64,000 nt of DNA from Anolis sagrei (taxonomy: Eukaryota > Chordata > Lepidosauria > Squamata > Anolidae). The notes below the pieces were generated by a model that was not told the DNA's origin, did not search any database, and saw nothing but the letters and a program-made list of their open reading frames with translations. Made by a program: the position numbers and the translations under genes. The DNA lies in assembly GCF_037176765.1 (NCBI RefSeq), contig NC_090023.1:13158542-13222541 (forward strand). The letters run 5' to 3'. Positions 25,701 to 35,053 of this stretch are shown here, one piece after another (position 1 is the first letter of the stretch; each line of letters starts with the position of its first letter).

Positions 25701-28700
25701 AACAATGGCATCATAAGACTGGTGAACTGCTGCTTCTGCATTTTAATTGCATGTTTGTTTCATTTTTAAAAGCATCTACTTCCTGTTTTCAATACATCTT
25801 TGGCTTCCAGTCTGACTTCCTTCTGGGCTTGACCCACTTTGCTGCCTTTTAAATCCACTGCTGCAGCATGCCCTCTGCTGGTCAAATGTTAATCACAATG
25901 TCCACATCTGAGGGATGTCCTCTTAATTTATATTAGCACTTGTGCTTTAAAATTGCATTGGATAAATGGTTAAGCAAACAAGGAAACAAAGCTAAGGTCT
26001 TGTTTCCTTGTCTGATTTTTATTACGTGATTTTGCACTATTTAGTTTAGTTTATTATATTTTGTTATGTATTTTTGTGATATAATTTTTCTGTTATTTGG
26101 TGTCCAACTTTGCTGTATTATTTTGGGCCTGGGCCCAACCACCCAGAGTCCCCTTATGGGGGGATGGTGGTGGGGTATAAATAAAGTTGTTGTTGTTGTT
26201 GTTGTTGTTGTTATTATTATTATTTCTGGCTCTATTCATCACAATTTCCTTCTTCCATACCTGGACAAACAGTGTTTACAGGTAGACACAGACATGAGCA
26301 GTAGAGTTGGAGGTGACATTCATGACTTGGTGCTAGTGGTTTGAGGTGTTGGGTAATTGCAAAAAGGAAAAAAAAAACATTAAAAAGGTAAAGAGGCAGA
26401 AACAGCAGTTTTAGCAGATCAGAAGCTTCTTAAGCATAGCAACAGAGCAAATGATTTAAGCAATACAGGAAGGAGCAGAGTCAAGCTTTAAAAGTTATAA
26501 AAGACATTATTGAAAGAACTACATTTCTGTATAGGAAAGTTAGGGCCTAGCTCTCTGTCTTTCAGCAGACACAGAAGGGCTTTCTCTGCCAGCTAACTCA
26601 TCTGCCTGTCCATTTCCTTGATAAGGACTACAAATTTATGCAGGAAGTGGTTGAGTTCCAGCATGAAGGACTTCCTGGTTGACTGTTATCCACTTGTAAT
26701 CTATGTGGGCTGTAGCTGCTAATTGAGAAACACTTTCTATTGATATGTTTCTAAGGGAATGGTGTGCTACCTGGCAGTAAGTGCCAACCCTCTATTTAAG
26801 CCTCATCCAGGCAAGTAAGACGGAAATCCTACAGTTTCTGTTTTGATGAAGAACCTACAGAACTAAAGGTTCATGGATTTTATTGCTCAGAATATAATCA
26901 ATGATGTCATCAAGTTCCATTAATTTGCTATGTGCAAGCCCCCCCCCCCCCCATTGCCACAAGAAATCCACCACATACCATATATATTGAATATAAGCTG
27001 AGTTTTTCAGTCCCTTTTTAAGGCCGAAAAAGCCCCCTTAGCCTATACTCGAGTCAAAGTAATTTGTTATTTTACTGGTTCCCCATCGTGGTCCCTGTGA
27101 ATTGCACATATGGTAATTTCTGCGCCTGATCAGACAGCTTCGGAACCTTCTAGAGATCTTATTAAACATTTTGACGGTAGCCCCGCCTATTCTCCTCTTA
27201 TGAGCATGTATGTATATATACACTATTATACTATTATATTATATATTGTTTTGCTCTATTTATTATTATTATTACATTTACATTGTTTTACTCTATTACT
27301 ATGTTTATTACATTTATTATTTTACTCTATTATTGTTATTACATTTGTTATTTTACTCTAATATTACATTTATTATTTTACTCTATTATTATTAGAAGGA
27401 TATGTATATATTGAGAAAGGTTAGAATAATGATTTAATCAGAGTTGGACAGCCATTTCTTAAATTACCATTTTATGTAAATACTCAAAAACATTTAACCT
27501 ACTGATGCCTCAATTAATGTAGTTTTATTGGTATCTGTTTTTATTGCAAAATGTACCAATAACTGCTTCATTTTTCACTCTCAGTTTATACTAGAGTCAA
27601 TACGTTTTCCCAGTTTTTTTGTTGTTGTAAAATTAGGTGCCTCTGTTTATATTTGGGTCGGCCTATACTCGCGTTTATATGGTATTTTGCAAGAAGGGTT
27701 GCATGTACTTTAAACAAATTTTCCACTTCCTGTGTCAGTATATCTGAGGAAATATCTCACTCTGGATGTTTCAGCTTTTACTGGATAATCCTTAGTTTTG
27801 CATAATGTTGATGGGCTAGAGATTTTAAAAGTGCACCCATCAGTGGTTGTTTCCTCAGCTGTTTGAGGATTCACAAGACTTCGCAATGGTCTGATTATAT
27901 TCCTAAAAAACCGGATTGTTGAGTGTTTCCTGTGAGAAGTTGTCTTATTTTTTTAACTTAAAATGTTGAGAAGAAACGTTTGAAAGACTCCAAAGAAGTT
28001 TGAATGTACTTAATTCTTTTTCTTCAGGACTGGATAGAGTTTGAAGAAATTGCAGATTTAGAGGAGCGTGCAAAGAGTCAGTTCTTTGAAAAAGTACACG
28101 AGGAAGTTGTGTTAAAAACACAAGAAGCTGCTAAGGAAAAGGAATTTCAGAGTGTCCCCGCAGGCCCAGCTGGAGTAGATGAGGTAAAGACTGCTGTCCA
28201 ATGTGGCTTCATCTTCATTTGAGAAATTTGTTTCATTTGCATTAAAACAATTCATTGTTTTTGTTTGAAATAAAGACTGCTTGCATGCCCAAAATTTGGC
28301 CTTTGTAAGTGATGGTAAGGAGATCGAAATACGAAGTCTGGTAGACTAAATAAGTTTTCAGTTTCCTGTCTTTTCTCAGTCTTTGTTGGAAAGGATAATG
28401 ATGAATAATTAGGAAATATATGCAATGGCAATCAGAATGGCTATGGTGTATGTTTTTTGGATGATGTGATTTTAATATTTATACTAGGATGTTTTAATGC
28501 TTTCTCTTAATGTTTAAAGGTTGTTTATGTCTTATGTTTAATGGTTTTAATGATTTTAATTTATAGTTACATGTTAGTGTTTATTATGATTTTTCATTTT
28601 ACATGTGTGTTGGCATTGAATTTTTGCCATTAGTATGTTGTAAACCACCTTGAGTCCCCTCTTGGAGCAAGTAATTCGGTATATAAATATAGTTTTGGTC

Positions 28701-31698
28701 GTGTCAGGAGTCGCTCCTGTTGTGAGAGAATTGGCCGTCTGCAAGGACGTTGCCCAGGGGACGCCCGGATGATTTGATGTTTTTATCATCCTTGTGGGAG
28801 GCTTCTCTCATGTCCCCGCATGAGGAGCTGGAACTGATAGAGGGAGCTCATCCGCCTCTCCCCAGATTCGAACCTGCGACCTGTCCGTCTTCAGTCCTGC
28901 CGGCACAGGGCTTTAACCCACTGCGCCACCGGGGGCTCCTATAAATATAGTAATCATAAACAAACAAATAAATAAATAAGGAAATGCCTAAGTCATTATG
29001 ACAGGTTCTTCTTTGGAGGCTTCAGTAAGAATAAAATAACAACAGCCATTGCCGTGCAAAAGGCCACTATTAGTTAATGCCCTTAATGACTAAAATGTAG
29101 TATACTCATTAATGTGTGCAGTCATTCCTGCACATTGACTGAAGTTAATGGCAGAAGACTCCTGCAAAAGTGGAAAAATCACATTTTTAAAAAACCGGGG
29201 AGAACATTTTTCTAGGAATCTGTGTTTACCATAGAATTGCATTTTTAAAAAAATGTTTTAATTAAATATTTTAACATTTTAAAATATTTAAAATAACTTC
29301 TGTCCTCAATGAGATCTATGTCCTCAACCCTTCCATTACTTAGAGAGCATTATAAAAAAAAAAAACAGCAAAGTCATTTCTATTGCTTCTAAAAATTAAA
29401 GGTAAAGGTTTCCCCTGACATTAAATCTATTCGTGTCCAACTCTGGGGGGTGGTGTTCACCTCCATTTCTAAACTGAACAATCAGCGTTGTCCGTAGATG
29501 CCTCCCAAGTCATGTGGTTGGCGTGACTGCATGGAGCGCCATTACCTTTCCGCAGAAGTGGTATCTATTGATCTACTCATTCGCATGTTTTCGAACTGCT
29601 AGGTTGGCCGAAGTTGGGGCTAACAGCGGGAGCTCAACCCACTCCCCGAATTCGAACCCCCAACTCTTCGGTTAGCAAGTTCTGCAGCTCAGCAGTTTAA
29701 CCTACTGTGCCACCAGGGAGCCTTATTGCTTCTACATTATTCTAATTTTATCTCTTACATATAATTATTGTAATGTATTCCTTAATTACTCAACCACAAT
29801 GTTTCTTGGATGTTCGATGGTTTAAGTTTGCCATTGCTTTTACACACGAAGCTAATAAATTGTTTCCAAAAATCACATTGGATGACCTAGATTCCTAGAG
29901 GGAATATTGTACTGTTGACTCTCCATATCTGTGGATATTATACCCACAGATGCAACCATCCACAGCTTGGAAATATATATATATATATCTTCCCCCTCCC
30001 CCCCCCCCCCCCCCAAATCCAAAAAGCAAACTTTGATTTTATGTAAGACGCACCATTTTACCATGCCATTACATATAATGGGACTTGAGTATTAACAGAT
30101 TTTGTTTTACATGGAGGGTCTTGAGCCAAACCTCAGGAGGTATCAAGGGCCCGCTATAATAAAATCCCATGAATAGTAAGATCTGCAGATATCAAGCTTG
30201 TAAATGTAGAGGCTTGACTAAATGTAAAGGCTTAAATCTTAAATCCATCATGATGTTCGCCATAGTGAAGGGATTAACAGATACAGAGCTTTTCTAATGC
30301 TGAAAACCTGCTCCAGAGTAATTTCTTTTGCTCCAGAACAAGTTTTTCTAGTGAGCTGTGGAAGGAAAGCAAAGTTGCCGTGCTTCCTCCAGGATAAATG
30401 CAGCGAATTATATTGACCAGCGTATTTAACTGCTTTTTGTTTTTTTCAGAGCTGTGAGATATGCCAGGAGCAATTTGAGCAATATTGGGATGAGGAAGAG
30501 GAAGAGTGGCATCTAAAAAATGCCATCCGTGTAGATGAAAAGGTAATGTCGAACACGTGTTTGCTTGTGTAGTGCAAAGGAAAAATGCAGTTATAGTTCA
30601 GGACAGCTTTTAAAAAATTATCTAAGCAGGTGCTAGTGATTTTAGTGTTGGGAGACCAGGGCTCAAATCCCCATTTAGCCATGAAAACCCACTTAGCCAC
30701 TTTGGCCAAGTCACACTCTCTCAGCCCCAGGAAACCCTTTGAAAGGGTTGCCATAAGTCAAAAACGCCTTCACAACAACAGTTATGATCTATATAAGTGC
30801 TTTGTTCTGTTTGCACTGTTGCTGATATCCATCAGTCTGGTTCAGGCTGGCAAATATTTACACTGCCATGGATTCAAAACAGTACCTTCCAGAACACAGT
30901 GGAAATTTTTTAGCAAATGTGTGTTGGACTTAAGCAGGTCCAGAAGAAATCTATCACAGTCTGTACAAAAATTACCGTGAAAGTCGTTATTTCATAAAAA
31001 CAGTAATTAACAATTAAAGTGTGTCGACTTGTAAAAAATTGTGAATGTCATAACTATTTTTGTTCTCTCTCCAGATCTACCATCCCTCATGCTATGAGGA
31101 TTATCAAAAGGTCAGTATCTCTTGGCTTTACATAACATATCAGCTCAGATGATGATTGCATACTGCAGGCACAGTTAAATTCCAAATTAAAAGAATAATG
31201 TATATTTTACATAAGCTTTGTGGAACAAATTAAAACAGTGCTGTTAGGAAATTTTTCTTCCTATGGATTTTTATTCCTGAATGTAGACGTACTTGTTGCA
31301 AAAACATTACTCAGGTGATCTTTTTTCTAAGTGAGTGTTGATATAGATAAGAGATATAAAGGCATTCCCCAAGTTACAAACATCCAACTTACAAACAACT
31401 CATAGTTGACGGGGGTGAGACAACAGGAAGTGAGAATCCCTGTATCGCTATGCTGACTTTTGTATTTGATCACACGTCGGACATTTCCCAAGTGTCTAGG
31501 ACTATGTGATGTATTGGGGAATAATGTATGCAGATCCAAGTAGGGTGACTTTTTGCAGCTGCCAGATGGTAATGTTGTCAGCACCAATTGTTTTTAAGTG
31601 CAGGCCAAGGTCTTTAAGCACTGCACCTAGTGTGCCAATCACCACTGGGACCACTTTGACTGGCTTGGGCCAGTCTTTGCAATTCTATCTTTAAATCC

Positions 31699-31739
<41 letters not shown>

Positions 31740-32439
31740 TTACTGACACAAAAGCACAGTATGTCACAGCAAACAAGATCTATATGCTGGATTTTGTATC
31801 AAAAAATCAGAAGTCGAACACTAGGACTGTGTGATGTATTTTAGAATGATGCGCGCAGATCCAAGTAAGGTGGCCTTTTGCAGTTGACAGATCGTGATTT
31901 TGTCAATGTTTATTGTTTCCAAATGCCGGCTGAGATATTTTGTTACGGTACCCAGTGCGCCAGTGAACACTGGGGCCACCTGTACTGGTTTATGCTAGAG
32001 CCTTTGCAGTTCGCTTTTGAGGTCTTGATAGCAGCTGAGTTTTTCCTCAATGTGGCTGTCACCCGGTATGGCAACATCAATATTATTATTATATTATCAA
32101 TTATTATTATTATTATTATTATTGACACAAAAGCACAGTATGTCACAGCAAACGAGATCTATATGCTGGATTTCGTATCACAAAAATCACAAGTCGAACA
32201 CTTCCCAAGTGTCTAGGACTGTGTGATGTATTTCCGAGTGATGCGTGCAGATGCAAGTAAGGTGGCCTTTTGCAGTTGACAGATCGTCATTTTGTCAATG
32301 TTTATTGTTTCCAAATGCCGGCTGAGATCTTTCGGCACGGCACCCAGTGTGCCGATGACCACTGGGACCACCTGTACTGGTTTATGCCAGAGCCTTTGCA
32401 GTTCGCTTTTGAGGTCTTGGTTTCAAATCCTCTATATTT

Positions 32440-32489
<50 letters not shown>

Positions 32490-33238
32490 CCTTTATTTAT
32501 ACCCCGCTACCATCTCCCAAAGGACTCGGTGCGGCTTACAATAGGCTGAGACCCAATACAACAATAAAAGACAACAACAATACAGCAGTAAATAAAAATC
32601 AAACAGTAAACATTAACAATAAACACGACGCAATTAAAATCAATGTCAGGGCCAGATGTAATGGCTATTTTTTTTAAAAAGCTGGGCATGACCAGGTAAA
32701 ATGGATAGGTATTTTGGTGAATAGGTAGGGCATGCGGACAGACCTAGATCTCTAGTAAAGTACATTTAGGTCTAGAGAGTAAAGTAATGACAAGTAATAA
32801 TTTGGGTCTAGAGAGTAAAGTAATGACAACTGTCTGGGATACATTGAAGAAGTAAAACCATTTTATAAACGAAAGCTTGGTTTCTCAGAGTTCAGTCAAA
32901 TCAGAATGTTTTCCCTGCATTGTATGGATTATTGCAGACAGCAATCATCACAAGATCAATATTTTGTCTCAGTTTAAAAACACGACTGTATGTGTGATGT
33001 TAATTTTGACTTCCAGACTTCCTCCTTTGACTCGACTCCTTCACCTAGCAAGACGCCCGTTGAAAACCCACTAAATATTATGTTGAATATTGTCAAACAA
33101 GAAGTACAGGACTCCTGTAGCGGCCCCAAAGTCAAGGAAGAGCCAGAGGAGGAAAAGCCTGACGAATGCATGGAGGAGAGCAAACCTTTAATGTCTGCCG
33201 AAATTAAAACTGAACCTGAAAAGGTTGAGTCAGTTTAA
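4555..33238 (+). CDS. PCF11: PCF11, pre-mRNA cleavage complex II scaffold (complete, 16 coding exons)
   Basis: PCF11 bridges the Pol II C-terminal domain and the cleavage machinery (CLP1, CstF) and drives 3'-end cleavage and transcription termination in the nucleus. Coding exons: 4555-4770, 11053-11178, 12381-12569, 12901-13110, 14286-15343, 15501-15690, 15976-16423, 16596-18262, 19326-19434, 22277-22396, 23753-23867, 25280-25463, 28028-28183, 30450-30542, 31075-31110 and 33017-33238. All junctions are GT-AG and phases join to one frame of 1,712 codons plus stop. Order of parts: poly-Ser start, CTD-interacting domain (about residues 25-150), Q/K/L-rich coiled coil, Lys/Ser and RS-like region, RF[E/D]GP repeat block (about 830-1320), first zinc finger, conserved WIEFEE linker, second zinc finger, acidic tail ending VESV. 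Sequence closely follows the human protein as I recall it; the human protein is somewhat shorter (about 1,555 residues). Confidence 0.97.
4900..6245. repeat. Locally duplicated hAT-MITE block in PCF11 intron 1
   Basis: A unit starting GGGATGATCTACAGGG recurs at about 5105, 5655 and 5908. It carries CAGTGGTTCTCAACCTG-type hAT ends and the TTAGGAATTGTGGGAGTTGG palindromic-MITE core in several copies. This looks like MITE insertions followed by local tandem duplication. A short Penelope-like tail remnant lies at about 6200-6240. Confidence 0.65.
8866..8960 (+). promoter_or_regulatory. PCF11: Candidate intronic poly(A) site in PCF11 intron 1
   Basis: AATAAA at 8866-8871 is followed by TGTGTGACTGGT; a second AATAAA at 8908-8913 is followed by GT/T-rich sequence. 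The stretch 7700-9200 is free of recognisable repeats, unlike the first part of the intron. Vertebrate PCF11 is known to limit itself by premature polyadenylation in intron 1; assigning that site here is inference. Confidence 0.4.
11053..11178 (+). CDS. PCF11: PCF11 coding exon 2
   Basis: Residues 73-114, 42 whole codons. Encodes the middle helices of the CTD-interacting domain, including VMYLMDSIVKNVGREY, nearly identical to mammals. Confidence 0.97.
11179..12380 (+). other. PCF11: PCF11 intron 2
   Basis: AT-rich with a poly-G run near 11763. No repeat family or conserved element recognised. Confidence 0.7.
12381..12569 (+). CDS. PCF11: PCF11 coding exon 3
   Basis: Residues 115-177, 63 whole codons. 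Ends the CTD-interacting domain (RKSLFKLRSTWDEIFP) and the following linker (PAWPIKPLPPNVNTSS). Confidence 0.97.
12901..13110 (+). CDS. PCF11: PCF11 coding exon 4
   Basis: Residues 178-247, 70 whole codons. A Pro/Ser/Val-rich stretch is followed by a Gln/Lys/Leu-rich coiled coil (QQLLAKQKQLLELQQKKLEL). Confidence 0.96.
13111..14285 (+). other. PCF11: PCF11 intron 4
   Basis: Mostly unclassified AT-rich sequence. It holds a truncated Sauria-type SINE on the - strand at about 13751-13868. Confidence 0.7.
13751..13868 (-). mobile_element. Truncated Sauria-type SINE
   Basis: Only the 3' half is present: on the - strand it ends with CCAGAAGCGACTTGCAGTTT and a CTGACACA-type tail, the family hallmark. 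Confidence 0.75.
14286..15343 (+). CDS. PCF11: PCF11 coding exon 5
   Basis: Residues 248-600. Charged, low-complexity Lys/Ser/Gln-rich segment with two NRDPRLN/KRDPRLKK-like motifs and an RS-like basic patch (RKRSRSPRSRSP). Ends WEENK plus two bases (phase 2). Confidence 0.96.
15501..15690 (+). CDS. PCF11: PCF11 coding exon 6
   Basis: Residues 600-663. Contains the conserved HRLSVDANLQIPKELTLA block. Confidence 0.96.
15976..16423 (+). CDS. PCF11: PCF11 coding exon 7
   Basis: Residues 664-813. Contains SGEITQDDF, the conserved block FQYQEGKHRCNVWDSP, and LKRTQVQHAFPRL. The last codon is split after its first base; the next exon restores Gly. Confidence 0.95.
16596..18262 (+). CDS. PCF11: PCF11 coding exon 8 (RF[E/D]GP repeat exon)
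   Basis: Residues 813-1368 in one 1,667-base exon. Holds about 28 degenerate units built on RF[E/D]GP, spaced by Pro/Gly/Gln/His-rich linkers such as HGQPVGPHGQ. The FEGP block is a known feature of vertebrate PCF11; unit number and linker sequence here differ from mammals. Confidence 0.96.
18263..19325 (+). other. PCF11: PCF11 intron 8
   Basis: 18490-18570 and 18665-18820 look like an old CR1 3' region on the - strand, split by a short Penelope-like foldback at 18568-18660 (TATTGTCGAAGGCTTTCATA and its partner arm). The rest is unclassified. Confidence 0.5.
19326..19434 (+). CDS. PCF11: PCF11 coding exon 9
   Basis: Residues 1369-1405. Gln/Pro-rich (QPVPYGQPQPLLPVHAQNPG) and collinear with the human segment. 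Phase 0 in, phase 1 out. Confidence 0.93.
19435..22276 (+). other. PCF11: PCF11 intron 9
   Basis: 19435-20090 unclassified. A MITE fragment lies near 20100-20200. 20280-20715 resembles a Tigger/mariner-type element (CAAGTTATGAAC near the left, TTTGTAACTTGTGG near the right). A SINE sits at 20928-21259. 21260-22276 holds nothing I recognise. Confidence 0.6.
20928..21259 (+). mobile_element. tRNA-derived SINE with BovB-like tail
   Basis: Full-length copy. The head carries an A-box-like GGTGGCACAGCAGG and a diverged B box (AGTTTGAATCTGG); the 3' part has AAATGGAGATGAGCACC and the BovB-like AGAGTCGGACACGACT, then CCTTTACCTTTTA. Confidence 0.85.
22277..22396 (+). CDS. PCF11: PCF11 coding exon 10
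   Basis: Residues 1405-1445. Contains YPDNHLGQLDVNDLYSKLL, matching the conserved segment before the zinc fingers. Confidence 0.95.
22397..23752 (+). other. PCF11: PCF11 intron 10
   Basis: A CR1 3' end lies at 22712-23210, followed by a Tigger-like DNA transposon remnant at about 23258-23420 (CTATCCGCAGATTCCATATC). The remainder is unclassified. Confidence 0.65.
22712..23210 (+). mobile_element. CR1 LINE 3' fragment
   Basis: Translation gives the CR1 C-terminal signature: RVTKLIKGLENKPYEVRL, FSLQKRRLGGD, RFHLNIRKNF, then QQWNSLSWSVVEAPSLEPF. It ends in the typical GGATGGCC...TCTTCCAACTTTATGAT tail. 5'-truncated, as is usual for CR1. Confidence 0.88.
23753..23867 (+). CDS. PCF11: PCF11 coding exon 11
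   Basis: Residues 1445-1483. Acidic run followed by the conserved EDQDVPDLTNF. The donor lies inside the last Gln codon, completed by the next exon. Confidence 0.95.
23868..25279 (+). other. PCF11: PCF11 intron 11
   Basis: Contains a SINE (23982-24203), a Tigger-like remnant in two pieces (about 24423-24510 and 24920-25040, CCATGGATTCAACCACCCGT) and otherwise unclassified sequence. Confidence 0.6.
23982..24203 (+). mobile_element. tRNA-derived SINE (BovB-tailed family), 3'-truncated
   Basis: Head GGTGGCACAGTGGGTTAAAC with B box GGTTTGAATCCGG. Homology stops near TCTACGGACAAGGTATCAGA; the BovB-like tail is missing. Confidence 0.82.
25280..25463 (+). CDS. PCF11: PCF11 coding exon 12 (zinc finger 1)
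   Basis: Residues 1483-1544. First zinc finger: CYSCGM, then HLDWHYRQN supplying two His ligands. Ends in WYYSLT, part of the CLP1-binding region known in yeast Pcf11. Confidence 0.97.
25464..28027 (+). other. PCF11: PCF11 intron 12
   Basis: An L2-like 3' tail (about 26040-26185) runs into a (GTT)n/(ATT)n microsatellite (26186-26223). A poly-C run lies near 26940. A mariner-like MITE occupies 26978-27683. 25464-26040 and 26224-26940 hold nothing I recognise. Confidence 0.65.
26978..27683. mobile_element. Mariner-like MITE with TATACTCGAGTATAAGC-type ends
   Basis: Inverted ends read CATATATATTGAATATAAGC on the left and GCCTATACTCGCGTTTATAT on the right; the better preserved copy at 62649-63163 shows the palindromic core ACTCGAGT. 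The interior has a diverged (TTATTACATTTATTATTTTA)-type minisatellite. Confidence 0.65.
28028..28183 (+). CDS. PCF11: PCF11 coding exon 13
   Basis: Residues 1545-1596, 52 whole codons. DWIEFEEIADLEERAKSQFF and a helical Glu/Lys-rich segment between the two zinc fingers. Confidence 0.96.
28693..28939 (-). mobile_element. Sauria-type SINE with 11-bp target-site duplication
   Basis: On the - strand it begins GGAGCCCCCGGTGGCGCAGT (A box), has the B box GGTTCGAATCTGG and ends GAGCGACTCCTGACACGACC. TATAAATATAG flanks it at 28682-28692 and 28940-28950. It sits inside an older L2-like tail. Confidence 0.9.
29391..29723 (-). mobile_element. tRNA-derived SINE (BovB-tailed family) with 11-bp target-site duplication
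   Basis: Near full length on the - strand: GGCTCCCTGGTGGCACAGTA head, GTTCGAATTCGGGGAGTGGG, and CCCAGAGTTGGACACGAATA tail. TATTGCTTCTA flanks it at 29380-29390 and 29724-29734. Confidence 0.88.
30450..30542 (+). CDS. PCF11: PCF11 coding exon 14 (zinc finger 2, first half)
   Basis: Residues 1597-1627. Starts SCEICQEQFEQYWDEEEEEW, giving the CxxC pair of the second zinc finger. Confidence 0.97.
30543..31074 (+). other. PCF11: PCF11 intron 14
   Basis: Holds an old tRNA-derived SINE at about 30618-30782: B-box-like GGGCTCAAATCCCC, then CAAGTCACACTCTCTCAGCC and an ACAACAACA tail. Nothing else recognised. Confidence 0.65.
31075..31110 (+). CDS. PCF11: PCF11 coding exon 15 (36-base microexon)
   Basis: Residues 1628-1639, IYHPSCYEDYQK, which supplies the His and Cys ligands that close zinc finger 2. 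Too short to stand out as an open frame; supported by flanking AG/GT and the match to the human protein. Confidence 0.95.
31111..33016 (+). other. PCF11: PCF11 intron 15
   Basis: Dominated by three truncated LINE 3' ends on the - strand with (ATT)n runs (31455-32420), an (AAT)n run (32441-32490) and an L2-like 3' end on the - strand (about 32491-32690). 32690-33016 has a short duplication of GGTCTAGAGAGTAAAGTAAT and no other repeat. Confidence 0.7.
31455..32420 (-). mobile_element. Three truncated LINE 3' ends (R4/Dong-like) beside (ATT)n
   Basis: Copies at about 31455-31697, 31700-32060 and 32082-32420. On the - strand each encodes the LINE C-terminal theme VPVVIGTLGA...LQKAT.LG.ARI, and copies 2 and 3 end directly in (TAA)n (31700-31740, 32100-32125 on the + strand as ATT). 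The clade is a guess from the TAA tail. Confidence 0.55.
33017..33238 (+). CDS. PCF11: PCF11 coding exon 16 (last)
   Basis: Residues 1640-1712 and stop TAA at 33236-33238. Conserved SPSKTPVENPLNIMLNIVK, then a variable Glu-rich tail ending KVESV. Confidence 0.96.
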   Translation, partial: TSSFDSTPSPSKTPVENPLNIMLNIVKQEVQDSCSGPKVKEEPEEEKPDECMEESKPLMSAEIKTEPEKVESV

Positions 33239-33600
33239 ACAAACTCTGGGGTTTTTTTTTATATTGCAGAGAAGAGCTACTGTGTCCTAGCTGACTCTAG
33301 AAGGCAAATAATTTTTATATGAATAAAGTGTTTATCTGGGGCAGGGCCCCAGCTGCTTATTTGGTTAATAAATACATTTTTGTATTTGAATTTCTTATTG
33401 CCTGCACAGTGTCAGGTGTCTATTGTGTGGAAGTTCTGTCAGTGGCGTACAAATTGAACAGGAATAGACTGTATATGTAAGAAAACTTGTACAATTTTTT
33501 TTTCATTTGTGGAATTGTAAATTATAAATAAAAGATATTTTTGCTATCTATGGAGTGTAATGTTTATGCACACCATTCAATAAAAAAAGTATTTCTGTTT
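33239..33600 (+). terminator. PCF11: PCF11 3' UTR with several poly(A) signals
   Basis: AATAAA occurs at 33322-33327, 33527-33532 and 33579-33584. T-rich and TGT-rich sequence follows the last two, so cleavage near 33550 or 33600 is likely, with a shorter form possible from the first. Confidence 0.75.
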
Positions 33601-34184
33601 CGGGAGTGTTTTAAATTGGAATGAATCCAGGCTTCTTCACTGGCCTTGTGTTTAAAATAAGATTTCGAGGAGAAATGGCAGGCTTAACATTTTTTTAAGT
33701 TTCAGGAGAATATTAGCGCTTAACATTTAAAACACCTAGACACTTAAAAAGAAGACTTAGGAGGGTTGCACACAAAATAACATGCTTGATTACAGATAAG
33801 TGCCAACAATTCAGCAGTTATAGGAGGATATCCAGATTTTCATGAGATTTTCTTCTTTCATTTAGTCAACACATTTAGTACAGCCAAATCAATTTTTCTT
33901 TCCATTTTATAGTGAGAAAAAAGTAATGTAAGATTGCTCAGTTGCAATATGGTTAACATTTTTGTTGATTTCTAATTTGGGTCTAGAGAGTAAAGACATT
34001 ATGGAGAGATGTTAATATTTATTTCGTGTAATAAACTAGAGTGAAGCATATTCCAGTCTCATTTTCGTTATTTCATGGGATGTTTTGGGCGGGAGTGGGG
34101 ATATCGAGGTTTTGCCTAATAGAGCTTGAATGTGTGTGTGGTTTTGTGTCCCAAGCTCCCTGGAAATGCTTCCATATCGACAAG

Positions 34185-35053
34185 TTTACCACCTGTTAGG
34201 ATTTCTGGGAGTTGAAGGCCAAAGCATGAGTCAGAAACAGCTTGAAAGTAAAGACAGGAAACAATCAGGGCCAGCTAACACCTGCCAAAAAAGGATTCCC
34301 CCAGGCTTTGAAGCTGCATGGTTATTCAGTGCTAATGAAGCTGGCTAATTTCAACATTCACACTTGCCTCAAGCAGATAAGAGTTCTTTCTTGCACCCTG
34401 GATATTCCACAGATATATAAACCCCACTTGTCTAGTTTCCAACAGACCTCACCAGGGCCGTAGCCAGAAAAAAATTTCGGGGAGGGTTGAAAATTTTGGG
34501 TGGGGGTGGGGGGTTGAAAATTTTGGGTGGGGGGGGGGGGTTGAAAGTTTTTTGGGGGGGGTATGGTCACATTGAAGCAAAGAGCACATCAGGGGGCAGA
34601 GCAGCCTTCAATGGCCTGCAGCTCCGCCCTTGTCAACCACCTCCACCAAGTCTGGCCTCCTTAATGAGAGCATTCAACCCCCCCCCCCCCCAACTTGGTT
34701 GCTTCGCTACATCGGCTATTGCTGCAAGTAGTGCTTGCAGATCTGGAGGGACTCTTAATTTTTTGCGTCTCATAGACTTAGCATGGGTATTTGGTTAACC
34801 AGTTAAAATTCATGAGTAAACCAGGGGTTTTTTTTAATCCTGAAAAATTTCGGGGGGGGGGGAGTTTGAACCCCTAACCCCCCCCCCCCCCCGCCCCAGC
34901 TACAGGCCTGGACCTCACAACCTTTGAGGATGCCTGCTGTAGATGTGGATGAAACGTCAGGAGAGAATGCTTATGGAACTTAGCCATACAGTCCGGAAAA
35001 CTCACAGCAGCTCAGTGATTCTGGCCATGAAAGCCTTCGACAACAGATTGAAA
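34185..35053 (+). mobile_element. Penelope-like element 3' part, split by a hAT element
   Basis: A 3' region with CCACAGATATATAAACCCCA at about 34410, then the terminal part GAGGATGCCTGCTGTAGATG to CATGAAAGCCTTCGACAACA (34911-35043). The two parts are separated by the hAT-like insertion at 34453-34910. Degraded. Confidence 0.75.
34453..34910. mobile_element. Non-autonomous hAT-like element with 8-bp target-site duplication
   Basis: Ends CAGGGCCGTAGCCAG and CAGCTACAGGCCTG are imperfect inverted repeats. GACCTCAC is duplicated at 34445-34452 and 34911-34918. The interior holds GGTTGAAAATTTTGGGTGGG tandem repeats and G/C homopolymers. Confidence 0.82.

Larger units (their letters stand above)
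28184..30449 (+). other. PCF11: PCF11 intron 13
   Basis: L2-like 3' tail (about 28600-28979) with a SINE inserted at 28693-28939; a second SINE at 29391-29723; a Tigger-like remnant at about 29905-30200 split by (AT)n and poly-C near 29970-30015. The rest is unclassified. Confidence 0.65.
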
